NCBI GenBank assembly: GCA_020631735.1
Contig: CM036168.1
Location: forward strand, 96,452,932-96,516,931
Source: Saccharum officinarum
Taxonomy: Eukaryota; Streptophyta; Magnoliopsida; Poales; Poaceae
Direction of reading: 5' to 3'
Length of the DNA: 64,000 nucleotides
The position numbers and the translations under genes were made by a program. This document shows, piece after piece, positions 9,912 through 21,440 of the stretch (its first letter is position 1; each line of letters opens with the position of its first letter). The notes under the pieces were generated by a model, which made no database searches, was not told the DNA's origin, and saw only the letters and a list, made by a program, of their open reading frames with translations.

Positions 9912-9923
9912 AAGGGGGAAGGA
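9912..9923 (+). other. Polypurine tract of the nested element
   Basis: AAGGGGGAAGGA directly before the right LTR, the expected plus-strand primer site. Confidence 0.85.
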
Positions 9924-12900
9924 TGTAACACCCCTGGTGTTACTAGCTTATTTAGCACCGCGATTTAGGCCTAAGAAAAATTTCCGAAACGAGTTTCTCG
10001 GGTTTTTAATTTAAAACGTACTTGCTGCGACAAGTGAATCCCGTGTGACTTAGTTTCGTGGACTCAAATAAACGCTCAGGATAAATTACGCAGTGCATAG
10101 AAATATTCAGGAATGTTCGACAATGATTTTAGAGAACGGTTTGTCCTGTTAGATTAAGCATGAAAATCAACTTTTATAAATAAAATAAAATCCATTAATA
10201 AATAGAACGATACCTATATATAAACTCACGGGTTTATTTTGTTAAGCACGAACTGACGAGAAAGAGAGCGCGGCAACTTCGTTTATTTTGCCGGCATGCA
10301 ATGTACTCGCCTGGCATTACTTTTTACTGTCTCGTTCTCATCGTGGCCCAGCAATTCGCTGCATTGCAAAGTCTCCTCATCCATCCGCATCCATGCTCTC
10401 TGGCTTTTGCTTTGTTTCTCTTTGACTTGATTACTTGCTAACCCTTTGCTGTAACCATGATCGTGTTGGATAATCCTGTCAAGAAGCTAGTGCTTATCGT
10501 TGATGATCATGTGAGGAAGTGAAAATATTACTGATCATGATCATTGCTTTAATAATGACAGAGTTAAATCGTGCACGAGGAGCGCTTTTAATAATGGCAG
10601 CGGAAACATTACAGAGCATGAGCTGTAGCACCGTGGAAATAACTGTAGCATGAGTCAACACTGCCACTGAGTCTTGCATGGAGCGCACACGACACGCAGA
10701 AAACACTGTAGCGGTGTGGAAACACTGTAGCACCGTGGAAACACTGTTCATCCGAAGCATCACGACTTGCGCAGCGACGTTTTATTGCCTTTAAGCAAGC
10801 TAGTTAGCCGCTAATCTTACGACGCGTCGCTGTCGCGCCTTCGCGTCGCCTGCCTTTAAAAGGTTACACCGAGCCGTTCCGCTCCGCTACTCACTTGCTT
10901 CTCTCAAATCAAGTTTCTCTGTTCTTGCCCGTGAAAGTTGCGTATATCGATTTCTCCCGAGCTGCATTAATCAGCTGAGGTAGCTAATCTGTAATTGATC
11001 TTCTCATTCTCTAATGTTTCCTTGACCTGTGGTCTCCTCCCCCCATTAATTCCTTGACCTGCATGAATGAATCAGCACCCCACCACCAAGCACGTTTAGC
11101 CCAAAGCACACTCTAGTCCTGATGTGCTCGTCAAGTCCAAAGACCACTCAAAGTCTATCATTTGAATTAATGCACTCATGACCAAAGACCCACTCCAAGT
11201 TCATCACGTGAAATCCAATTCACATGACTAGCTAGCCAAATGCCAGCTCCACCTCCAGCCCACATCTCCTGCCTATAAAAGGACACGCCAAGCCTGCCAA
11301 GCCATCCCACTTCGCCGCTCACCATCTTACTCTCTAAATTGAGTTTCTCTGTTCTTGCCTGGGAAGGCTACGCTCTGTTGATCTCCTTCCTCAAGCTGTA
11401 ATTGACCATGGTAGATAGTCCCCATACATCCCCTACCTCCCTTCTACCTCCCCATGCCCTTAGATTTGGAAGTCATGGCCAGAATCGCCATCAGGTGAAA
11501 GTCCAGCAGCTATCCATGGTGGACGAGCTGAGGAGCACAAACGCTCGGTGCTCTCTGTGTCTCTCTCAAAGAATCCTAGCCGTATACCCACTTTGCTCTT
11601 TGTTTAAGTCCACAGCAGCAGCTTGTCCTATGCCATGTGCTAGTAGCAAAGCCGAGAACCAACTCAGCTCCTATACACGTAAAGTCAAGAGTCTTGAGCC
11701 ATTAATCCACTCCACCAATTTCTTTATTCCTTTTCCCTTTCTAATAACCAGCGGCAGCTCGTGGCCACTAATCACATTTCATTTTCTCTCCTCGTGATTA
11801 ATTAGCGGCCACCTTGCACAATTAATATCTCCACTATGCTAACTCTGATTCCATCACTTCTTCTTCCTAAATTCATCTAAAATCGAACCCCACCTATCCA
11901 TAAAGTTTCATAATTTTTGGAACACAGTTGAATTTATGTGAATATTTAATTGTGTATGTTTGCCGAGTACCGCGAGTTCGACACCGACGGAGGGACGTCG
12001 ATGGATTGTGGAGTCATCGGGAGTTGCTGGAGAAATGGAATGATGGTGGATCGTGGGATCAACTGGAGTAGCTGAAAGATGATGCTATGGTGATCATATC
12101 ACGAAGATGGAATGCTAACTTTTGGTTATATTTTACCCAGGCAAGCCCCGGTGCATAACCTCTATTATGCTGCACTTTATTTATGCTTGTGCATTAAGTT
12201 TTAAGGAGTTGAATGAAACCCACTTGCATATATATATCATGATCCCATGAGTCTTACTAGTATGTCAAGATCGTGTAGATTGCTATGCTACAGGACTCCG
12301 GTAGAAGTCGAGTGATTGCCCGTCACTCGCGAGAGATAGGAAATATATTATTGTTATTATTATCATGTTACTACCACATGGAACATATTTGAATGATAAT
12401 TGGAGACCGGGCGGAACGGGCTTGGATGGATTTGGACCTGGTTGGGCAACAGAGCGGGGCTCTGGTTGCATTTGTTCCGCCTGTGTCGATTAAGGACCGT
12501 TCGTTGCATTGGATTCCATAGTCAGGTCACAGACCTACTTATCCCGAGCATATACTAGCGGATGAGGGCTAGAAAGACTTGTTATTCTCTTGTCATGGGT
12601 TCCGGCTCCATCCGGACCAACTGAAGGTGGATTATATATGGGTATTAGGAGGTCTAAGCACCGCGAGAGGGCGGGGGCTTGGAGTCCCAGTATGGACGGG
12701 GACTCGGTTCTCTTGACAGGAGGATAATGGGTTGGTCCTGTTTGTACCTCGGTATGGGTGGGGCGTGTGTTTTTCGGGGTACCCAGCTGGGCTACATTGA
12801 TTCGCGAATCGCCGTCAATTTGACGGTCCGACATGACTATAATCTGGCATCGTAGTAAGAACTGTGGAAGATGGTGAAATGGTTCTGATTGCTTACTACA

Positions 12901-13602
12901 TGCTTGAAAGTAGCTTTGGTGCTTACATAGAATGGTGGGTTAATGAACTACCAATGACTGCTAATAAAAGTTAAATATAAGGATGCACCTTTAGTAATGC
13001 TTCCTGCAGTTGCAATAACCCACAAGCCAGATAGCCTTGCATATCCTTGGAGTCTTTTCTTTCCTTCTGACGGGTAAGTCTTGCGGAGTACAATTGAGTA
13101 CTCAGGGTTTGTTCTACCCTGTTGCAGGTGACAGGTGTTCTTGAAGCTGACTTTTATGTGTGGAAACCTCCTGGTGGGCTCAGTGAGGATTTCCCTTACG
13201 TTGCGGATATAGAGTTGATTTATAACTCTCACCAAAAATGTTTTACAAAGGAAAGATTTACCACCTATTATGAATTCTTGTATATAAATGTTCATCATGA
13301 TAATATTTAACTCATCACCAAATGGTTTCATTTCCGCTGAACTCTGATAACATTTTATTTTCCACTGTTATAATTAAACAATGGATTACCCTGATGTTGT
13401 ACTAAAAGTGATGTAAGAAATGGTAAAGATGTTGTAAGCTTTATCTCTCATTTATGATCCTGAGGTAAAAATGTGGATTTTCGAGTTCTCCCTCGGGTGT
13501 GCTCGACGGAATCGCAGAGTTTATTGCTCTCCCTTGGGTACTTAGTGTCTAATGGAAGACAAGTACTCTTGGGAGGGTATTAAATTAGGCGGTTCTGCCA
13601 CA
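9924..13602 (+). repeat. Right LTR of the nested element
   Basis: 3679 bp, almost identical to 2878-6555. It repeats the 20 bp cluster, both TATA-like boxes (10855 and 11274), the 129-codon frame (11408-11797) and the hairpin (13086-13103). Confidence 0.95.
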
Positions 13603-13607
13603 TTAGT

Positions 13608-14515
13608 GTAGAGCCGAAAGTTCCGGCAATCTGCGCTGGAAGTTCCGGCTAAGATCTAAACGGTTGGATTTCTCTTTGAGTATAAATAGCTCTCACCTCT
13701 CTTCTAACAGTTAACCCTTCGATTCACTGCTCATATCCCTTTGCCCAAAAGCGCCCAAGCACTCAAGAGCTCTCTCTCCTCTCCCCTTTGCTCCTAACTT
13801 CGATTCCCCACGGATTTGAGTGATAGGAGAGTGGATTGAGTGAGAAAATCACCTTGGCAAGCTTGAGCACTTGATTTCTTCGTCAAGCCGGTTGGATTTG
13901 TGTCTATTACTCTTGGGTTCTTGGAACCCTAGCCGGCTAGGCGTCGCCCAAGAGCTTCCATCCTGTGGAAGAGTCTTGGAAGTTTGTATTACCCTTGTTT
14001 TCTAGTGAAGAACTCAAGTTTACCTTTGTGGTTGCTTGAGTGAGGCAAGGAGGTGAAAGAGACTCCGACCTTAGTGGTCACCTCAACAACGAGGACGTAG
14101 ACCAGCCTTAGTGGAGAGTTGAACCTTGAGATAAATCCTTGTGTTTCGCATGCTTGTTGTTGTTGGAGATTTGTTCTTGCATATTTGTTTTGTTGTCTCT
14201 CCTCCTCTCCAAAGCTCCTCTTATGGTTTGGAATCGATCTACCAAGTGGTGACCTTTTGGCGTCAAAAGACCAACCCCAATGCTTCATCTTACCACTAGG
14301 AAGTGGGGTCGTAAGTTTTCATTGGCTCAAAGTTCATATTCTAGGTTGTAGTGGTTTTCGCGTAGCTGCTGGAACTTCCAGGAATTTGTGTTGCCAGAAG
14401 TTCTGGCCCAAACTGCCGGAACTTCCGGCTATCACTGACATTTGCCTTTGAGTTTGTGTAGAAATTTTTAGATACGCCTATTCACCCCCCTCTAGGCTCA
14501 TCAGGGATCCTTACA
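13608..14515 (+). repeat. Copia left LTR, second part, with promoter
   Basis: Resumes the Copia LTR after the nested insertion; 13603-13607 is the duplicated TTAGT. It matches 21991-22910 of the right LTR and ends GATCCTTACA. A TATAAATA box is at 13681-13688. Because the insertion separates this box from the GGAAGTTC array by 10.7 kb, the left promoter is probably disrupted. Confidence 0.93.
13681..13688 (+). promoter_or_regulatory. TATA box of the Copia left LTR
   Basis: TATAAATA in the context GAGTATAAATAGCTCTCACC, identical to the right LTR at 22064-22071. It lies just after the GGAAGTTCCGGC units, as in a normal U3. Confidence 0.8.
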
Positions 14516-14517
14516 AG

Positions 14518-14529
14518 TGGTATCAGAGC
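14518..14529 (+). other. Primer binding site of the Copia element
   Basis: TGGTATCAGAGC starts two bases after the left LTR and is complementary to the 3' end of initiator methionine tRNA. Confidence 0.92.
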
Positions 14530-14655
14530 CGGTTACTTCGTATACGCTTCACCGCGTGAGGTATGGAGCCCGGAGGAGGAACTAGCGGCGTGAAGCTAGT
14601 GTATATCGATTCAGAGTGAGTTGAGCTGCACGACACCGATAGCAGCGAGCTAAGC

Positions 14656-16624
14656 GTGTCGACAACAAGTGTCTCCACACTCCCACATCTTGAGGCTACC
14701 GATGCCGAAAGAGTTCTTAATGAAGAAGAGAAGAAAAAGAGAAGAGAAACAAGAAAGCTCAAAAGAGAAGTAAGAGAGAAAAAGAAGGAGCGGCAACAGC
14801 TAGATGAAAAGAAAGCAAGAAAAGAAGCTAGAAGGCTCAAGAAAGAAGATAGAAGAAAGAGAAGGGAAGCTAGAAAGAAGAAAGAAAAGATGCCAAAGCT
14901 TCCAACACATCATCTAGTGAGCTCTCTAGCAGCTTCGAAGATGGTGACGACGATGCGTCCTATCAAGTGAGCAAGCATAACAAGAAGGATAAGAAAGGAA
15001 AGGGCAAGGGCAACGACAACAACAAATATGCCGCCGTATCCTTTAACTATTCTTCTATGTCTATGACTAACCATGATCACAAGTCTTTCATCAATGTGCC
15101 TGCGGGCAAGTTACCTCATTTCGATAGGACTAACTTTGCCAAGTGGAAGCACTTGATGAGAGCCTATCTTATAGGTCTTCATCCTGGCATTTGGGAGGTT
15201 GTGTGCAATGGATTTGAGCCACCCGTTGACCCCAAGAATCCTACCATGGAAGAAATGAGGATCATCCATCTCAACGGTCAAGCCACTAGTGTACTACTTA
15301 GTGCATTGGATGGTGATGAGTACAATAGAGTGATTGGTGTGGATGTTGCCAAGCAAATTTAGGATACTTTGCATCTTGCACATGAAGGGGTTGACAAAGT
15401 GAGAAAGGCAAGAATTGATTTGATGATGTCCAAGCTCAACCGGTTTGTTATCTTAGATGGAGAAGGGCCACAAGAGATGTTTGATAGGTTGATGACCATG
15501 GTGGGCAAGATTAGAGGCTATGGTTGTGATGAGTTAGATGATCATAAGGTTGTCAAGATTATGTTGGAAGCTTATTCACCGAGAAATAAGACTGTAGTCA
15601 CTCTAATTAGAGACAAGAAGAAGTTTGAGTACTTCACACCAAATGATGTACTTGGGAAGATCTTGACATTTGACATGCAAGAGAAGAAGCAAATAAAAGA
15701 AAGAAGCTTGGTGAGTTGCAAGCAAAGCTAGAAGGCATCAAGATCAACAATGACGTAGCTCTCAAGGCCAACAAGTCAACCAAGCAGCCCTCTACAAGCA
15801 AGTCCAAGTCCAACAAGCAAGCATCAACTAGCAAGGCCAAAACACCGAAGCAAGTCAAAGAAGAAGTAGAGACAACATCATCAAGTGAAGATGAAAGTGA
15901 TAGTGAACAATATGAGAAAGTGAAAGATGTTGCTCTCTTTTTGAGAAGATATCAAAAGGGGCTCAAAAAGCAAGGATACAAGGTAGTGAAGAGGAAGTTC
16001 CCAAATAAGAAGAAGAGTCTATGCTACAACTGTGGAAGCACCGAACATCTCATTGCTCATTGTCCTCATGAAATCGAAGACAACAATTACAAGAGAGACA
16101 TGAAAGAGAGCAAGACTAACTATAAAAAGAGTAAAAGGAATATGGGAGAGGCTCACATTGGACATGAATGGGACTCAACAAAAGATAGCTCAAGTGAGGA
16201 GGATGATAAGATAGCAACCGTGGCTATTCACAAGCCATCCTCCACACCAAGGCTCGTCAACAACATGTCCGATGATGACTACTACTCCCCTCACATTTGT
16301 CTTATGGCAAAGGGTGAGAAGGTAAAACCAAAGGCTAAATCTACTTCACCTCCTAGTGACATCTCTAGTAGTGAACTTAGTGATAGCTCTAGTGATGATG
16401 AATCTAGTGATGATGAGATTGATAATATAATTAAAAATTTAGATCCTAAGACCAAACTCTTTATCTCTAAGATAATGGAGGATTTAGAGAGTGTCCAAGC
16501 CGAGCTAGCAACTAGAGATGATGATCTTATTGCATAAGAAAAGATTTATATTGCTAGCAAGGAAGCTCTTGCATTAGAGAGAAGTGAGGTGGCCTCCTTG
16601 CGCAAGGCTTTGGCCAAAGAGCAA
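14656..16624 (+). pseudogene. gag: Copia gag, broken
   Basis: The frame begins with a Lys/Glu/Arg-rich segment (14700-14900). It shifts near 14967 into the gag core (KLPHFDRTNFAKWKHLM, then WEVVCNGFEPP, LDGDEYNRVIGVDVA). A TAG at 15360-15362 replaces an expected Trp, and there is another shift near 15716. The zinc knuckle is CYNCGSTEHLIAHC (about 16022-16063), of the CX2CX4HX4C type that packages element RNA. A Lys/Ser-rich linker with SSSEDESDSE runs follows. The frame stops at 16535-16537 with TAA, where the duplicate copy downstream has CAA. Domain order and motifs fit SIRE-type gag. It is clearly not functional. Confidence 0.9.
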
Positions 16625-16733
16625 AGATGATGATCTTATTGCACAAGAAAAGATTTATATTGCTAGCAAGGAAGCTCTTGCATTAGAGAGAAGTGAGGTG
16701 GCCTCCTTGCCCAAGGCTTTGGCCAAAGAGCAA
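16516..16733 (+). repeat. 109 bp tandem duplication within the Copia gag region
   Basis: The segment starting AGATGATGATCTTATTGCA at 16516 is repeated from 16625 with only a few differences, including TAA versus CAA and CGC versus CCC. The 109 bp length is not a multiple of three, so the duplication shifts the frame. Confidence 0.9.
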
Positions 16734-17615
16734 GAAGACCAAGCTCTGACAAAGAAGGCAAATATTGCTCTCAACCAAAAGTATTGTGACTTAGATGAAA
16801 AGCACAAAGAACTTGGGCAGCAATACAGTCTTCTTTGGGAGAGCACCCCACAGCTCTCTAATGCAAAGGACATCTCTACTCTCTCCACTAGCCAAGGTTG
16901 TGGAAAATGTTATAATCTTGATTTGAATCTTTATTCCACTAACCTTGCAAACATGGAGGCAATGAAAAAGGAGATTGCTAGGCTCAATGCTATGCTAGGT
17001 AAAAGGTGCATGGAAGGCAAGAAAGCAACAAATGGCAAAGATGATCAACCAGAGAAGCCACAATATAAGAATGGGAGACATCCTCACATCAAGGATGGAC
17101 TTAGGCACACAAAAGGAGCCAAAACCAATGGAAGAAAGGTAATAAATGGCTATGAGTGTGTTCAGTTCATGAGTAAGGGAAAAATAGGTATAGATCAGTC
17201 TGCACAGATGGTGGCACAAAAGCAGCCCCGAATAGCACAGCCAGTCAAGGGCGGCAGTGCCGCTGTGAAGGACGACAATGCCGCTCCCCACAGAAAAGGG
17301 AAGGCTACCTCTTTTTCTTCTACTCATGTTAAGACCAAGAAGGAGGTCTCCAAGTCAAAGCAAGAGCCCCAGAAACCAAAGAATTTAATCTGGGCCACTC
17401 CAAACAAGTATTCTTATCAACCGAAGGCCCATGCACCTCGACAAAGTTTAAGTTCGTGCTTCGTGTTGAAGAACAACAGCAAGGGTGAAGTGATTGCCAA
17501 ATATGTTGGCAATGATAGAAATGTTTATCTTAACACTTCCATTTGGGTTTCCAAGATTCTTGTGACTAACATGCAAGGCCCCAAGAACATTTGGGGACCT
17601 AAATCAAGGAACTAA
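16625..17615 (+). pseudogene. gag: Copia gag C-terminal coiled-coil and linker region
   Basis: Continues the Copia polyprotein after the duplication: an Ala/Glu/Lys-rich coiled-coil segment, the motif CGKCYNLDLNLYSTNLANMEAM broken into two parts here as CGKCYNLDLNLYSTN and LANMEAMKKEIARLN, then a basic linker to about 17600. A stop at 17613-17615 and a frame change before the protease separate it from pol. This long linker between gag and protease is usual in SIRE-like elements. Confidence 0.8.
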
Positions 17616-17622
17616 ACTTGTT

Positions 17623-19014
17623 TTGCAGGCATACTCCTCTGGTGGATCAAGTTGGGTGCTTGATAGTGGATGTACAAATCATATGACCGGAGAAAGTTGT
17701 ATGTTTCAATCATATTCCCCGAAGTTGGGCTCAAATGAAAATATTGTCTTTGGAGACAATTCTAGGGGGGATGTGCTTGGTCTCGATAAAGTTGCTATAA
17801 CCCTTGAGCATTCAATTACAAATGTCTTACATGTTGATTCGTTGAGTTACAATTTATTATCCGTTTTTCAACTTTATGAAATGGGCTACAATTGTCTTTT
17901 TATGGATAAGGGTGTGGAAGTCTTTAGAAGGGAGAATTCCTCTATTGTCTTTACGGGTCGATTAAAGAATAAGCTCTACCTAGTTGATTTCAACAACGGG
18001 AAAACTAATCTTGAGACTTGTTTAGTGGCAAAATCTAGCATGGGTTGGCTATGGCACCACCGGCTAGCTCATGTTGGGATGAGGAACTTGGCCAAACTTC
18101 AAAAAGATGAACATATCCTTGGACTAACAAATATTCACTTTGAGAAAGATAGGATATGTCGCGCTTGTCAAGCCGGAAAGCAAGTTGGCGTACCTCACCC
18201 ACCAAAGAGCATCATGACCACCACTCAACCATTGGAGCTCATCCACATGGATCTCTTTGGACCGCTCGCCTACTTGAGTATCGGGGGTAACAATTATGGT
18301 CTTATTATTGTTGATGACTATTCCCGTTTCACTTGGGTATTTTTCTTGTTTGATAAGTGCCAAGTTAGGGACAAAGTGAAGACATTTGTTAGAAGATCTC
18401 AAAAGGAGTTCGATCTCCCCATCAAGAAAATGAGAAGCGACAATGGGACCGAATTCAAGAATACTCAAGTTGAGGAGTTTCTTGATGAAGAGGGCATCAA
18501 GCATGAGTTTTTAACTCTATACACTCCTCAACAAAATGGTGTAGTAGAGAGGAAGCATCAGACACTCATTGATATGACAAGGACAATGCTAGATGAGTAT
18601 AAGACTTCAGATTTATTTTGGTGTGAAGCCGTCAACACCGCTTGTCATGCCATCGATCGCCTCTACCTACACAAGAAGTTGAAGAAAACTTCATATGAAC
18701 TTCTAACCAGAAACAAACCAAAGGTGTCTTACTTTAGAGTGTTTGGGTGCAAGTGTTTCATACTTAACAAGAGACCCAAAACCTCTAAGTTTGCACCTAA
18801 AGTTGATGAAGGTTTTCTTCTTGGTTATGGATCAAATGAGCATGCCTATCGTGTTTTCAACAAAACCTCTGGTAGATTTAAAATAGCGATAGATGTGACA
18901 TTTGATGAATCTAATGGCTCTCAAGTAGAGCAAGTTGATGCAAGTGTTGTAGGAAAGGAGGATCTACCATGTGAGGCAATCAAGCAATTGGCTATTGGCG
19001 ATATAAGGCCATAA
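17623..19014 (+). pseudogene. pol: Copia protease and integrase
   Basis: The protease active-site triplet lies in SSWVLDSGCTNHMTGE. The integrase zinc finger has HHRLAHVGMRNL and CRACQAGKQ (HX3-4H...CX2C). The integrase core has HMDLFGP, VDDYSRFTWVFFL, SDNGTEFKN and YTPQQNGVVERKHQTL, giving the D, D and E of the catalytic triad. The GKQ-to-core spacing and FGCKCFILN phrase are typical of Copia. The block ends at a TAA (19012-19014) where the polyprotein should continue. It would process the polyprotein and insert the cDNA, but the element is dead. Confidence 0.93.
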
Positions 19015-19035
19015 GAAGATGAAACCACTGATCTG

Positions 19036-19396
19036 GTGGTTCCCCTAGCTGCTAATGAAGAAGTTTTCGCTGATGTACCTGATGCTGAGGGGGAGCAGAC
19101 CCCTGCTGCAGTCCAGCAGGACGGTAGTGCCGCACCTAGGAGCAGCAGTGTCGCACCCTCTCTAGGAGCAGCAGCAAGTCCAACTCCGATTCGAGGACAG
19201 AATCTGCAACCAATCTTTGAAGAAGAAGAAGTTGAAGATCCAGAAGATGATCAAGAGGCCATTGAGCACCCAAGACTCAAGCAAACCATTTAAAGAGATC
19301 ATCCTGCCGATAACATTCTAGGGAGTCTTCGAAAGGGGGTATTGACATGTTCATATTTAGCAATTTTTTTGTTAATATTACTCTTTTGTCTCTCCT
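19036..19396 (+). pseudogene. pol: Copia linker between integrase and reverse transcriptase
   Basis: An acidic Ala/Pro-rich linker is readable at 19036-19293. From 19290 to 19396 the expected phrase (around LGSLRKGVLT) is present but scrambled by indels and stops. Confidence 0.75.
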
Positions 19397-20101
19397 GTGG
19401 AACCAGTTAAGGTAGAAAAGGCACTTGAGGATGAGGATTGGGTGATGGTCATGCAAGAAGAATTGAACAACTTTGAGAGAAACCAAGTGTGGACATTGGT
19501 GGAAAGACCCAAGATGAACGTGATTGGCACCAAGTGGGTTTTCCGCAACAAGCAAGATGAAAATAGAGTGGTGACAAGGAACAAGGCAAGATTGGTTGCT
19601 CAAGGCTTCACTCAAGTAGAGGGCTTGGACTTTGAAGAAACATATGCACCGGTGGCAAGACTTGAAGCAATCCGAATGCTTCTAGCTTTTGCTGCCCATC
19701 ATGATTTCAAGCTATATTAAATGGATGTCAAGAGTGCATTCCTCAATGTCCCTATACAAGAACTTGTCTATGTTGAGCAACCACCGGGTTTTGAAGATCC
19801 CAAGTTCCCCAACCATGTCTACAAACTCCAAAAGGCGCTCTATGGGCTTAAGCAAGCACCAAGAGCATGGTATGAATGCCTTAAGGAATTCTTGCTCAAG
19901 CAAGGCTTTGAAATAGGCAAAGCTGATCTTACCCTCTTTACTCGCAAAGTCAATAAAGATATATTTGTGTGCCAAATATATGTCGATGACATAATATTTG
20001 GTAGTACTAACCATGGATTTTGTGAAGAGTTTAGTAGGATCATGACAAAGAGATTTGAGATGTCCATGATGGGTGAGTTAAAGTTCTTCCTCGGATTTTA
20101 A
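19397..20101 (+). pseudogene. pol: Copia reverse transcriptase
   Basis: The frame opens with [19 protein letters not shown] and TKWVFRNK, then [20 protein letters not shown], all hallmarks of Copia reverse transcriptase. A TAA at 19718-19720 precedes MDVKSAFLN, where Gln is usual. The catalytic motif [11 protein letters not shown] lies near 19980. A second TAA at 20099-20101 interrupts the FLGFQI-type motif. Copies of this family normally read through both sites. Confidence 0.93.
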
Positions 20102-20932
20102 ATCAAGCAATTGAAGGATGGAACTTTTATTAGCCAAATGAAGTACACCCATGATATGCTCAAGAAGTTTGACATGGTGAATGCAAAGCCTATTAATACT
20201 CCTATGCCAACCAATGGACATCTTGATCTAAATGAGAAAGGGAAAGTCGTCGATACCAAGGTATATCGTTCCATGATCGGCTCTCTACTTTATTTGTGCG
20301 CATCTAGGCCTGATATTATGCTTAGTGTGTGCATGTGTGCTAGATTTCAAGCTAACCTGAAAGAGTGTCACTTGGTGGCCGTTAAGAGAATCTTGAGATA
20401 TTTAGTACACACTCCTAACTTTGGCTTGTGGTATCCTAAGGGCTCTAAGTTCGATCTACTTGGGTATTCGGATTCCGATTACGCCGGTTGCAAGGTAGAT
20501 TGAAAAAGCACTTTGGGGATATGTCAATTCCTTAGATGGTCTCTAGTGTCTTGGAGTTCTAAAAAGCAAAATTGTGTAGCCCTTTCCACCGCCGAGGCCG
20601 AGTATGTTGCAGCCGGTGCATGTTGTGCTCAACTACTTTGGATGAGGCAAACCCTTCGTGATTTCGGATGCCACTTTACCAAAATCTCACTTTTATGTGA
20701 CAATGAAAGTGCCATAAAGCTTGCAAACAATCCTGTAAGCCACTCAAGAACTAAGCACATAGATGTCCGACATCACTTCTTGAGAGACCACAAAACCAAA
20801 GGAGATATCAAAATTCACCATGTGAGCACCGAAAAGCAACTAGCCGATATCTTCACTAAGCCTCTTGACGAGTCAAGGTTTTGTGCTTTGCGTAGTGAAC
20901 TAAATATACTTGACTCTCGTAATGTAGTTTGA
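20102..20932 (+). pseudogene. pol: Copia reverse transcriptase end and RNase H
   Basis: Continues with IKQLKDGTFISQMKY, the SMIGSLLYLCASRPDIM motif and GYSDSDYAGCKVD. A TGA at 20501-20503 follows, where Arg (CGA) is usual. RNase H then reads SWSSKKQNCVALSTAEAEY, LCDNESAIKLANNP, RTKHIDVRHHFLRDH and LADIFTKPLDESRF, with the D, E and D residues in place. The true polyprotein stop is at 20930-20932. Confidence 0.93.
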
Positions 20933-21426
20933 AATGTTGCACACCTTTGATTGATCAACTAGCATCTAGGCAAAAGGTTTGCAAAAAGTTTATAATGTGT
21001 TTCAAAATGCTTTAGCAAAAGAGAACTTGCATTTTATGGTCATTACTTGTTTTGGTTATCCTTTATTGACCATATTATGTCAAGTTTGTTGTATCCCTCT
21101 TCTTCTTTTCTCGCTTTTTGGTGCTTGTTGCCAAAGGGGAAGAATGAGAGAGGGGGTACATTTTTTTTCGTTGTCTTGAATGCTTGTGTGCACACTTGTC
21201 ATATGCATCACGTATATTCTTGTGACACTATGTGCAGCACCCCACAGAAGCATGGATGTAGGGGGAGCTCCATCACTTAACTCTATATGTGAATTTTGGC
21301 CTCTTACGCCAATTTGAGAATTCAATTCTCTATTCACATATTTAGGGGAGCCTCTACACCCATGGATCGAAAATCTTAGTTATATTTCATTTTTTGTAAG
21401 CTCTAATAGTGTTGTCATCAATCACC
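20933..21426 (+). other. Copia 3' untranslated region
   Basis: About 490 bp between the pol stop and the purine tract. Many SIRE relatives have an envelope-like frame or spacer here; I see only short chance frames and no transmembrane protein. Confidence 0.7.
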
Positions 21427-21440
21427 AAAAAGGGGGAGAT
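21427..21440 (+). other. Polypurine tract of the Copia element
   Basis: AAAAGGGGGAGA followed by T directly before the right LTR, the plus-strand primer site. Confidence 0.88.

Larger units (their letters stand above)
2878..13602 (+). mobile_element. Non-autonomous (LARD-like) LTR retrotransposon nested in the Copia LTR
   Basis: The element begins TGTAACACCCCTGG and ends GGCGGTTCTGCCACA, with the 5 bp duplication TTAGT at 2873-2877 and 13603-13607. Two LTRs of 3678 and 3679 bp flank a 3368 bp interior with a primer site, one 299-codon frame and a purine tract. There is no gag, protease, reverse transcriptase or integrase, so it must move in trans. The LTR terminus (GGCGGTTCTG then CCACA, primer site close by) and an internal hairpin match the Gypsy element at 56667-64000, pointing to that lineage as relative or driver. 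By eye the LTRs differ at about five bases and one 1 bp indel, so the insertion is very recent: tens of thousands of years at commonly used grass rates. Confidence 0.93.
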
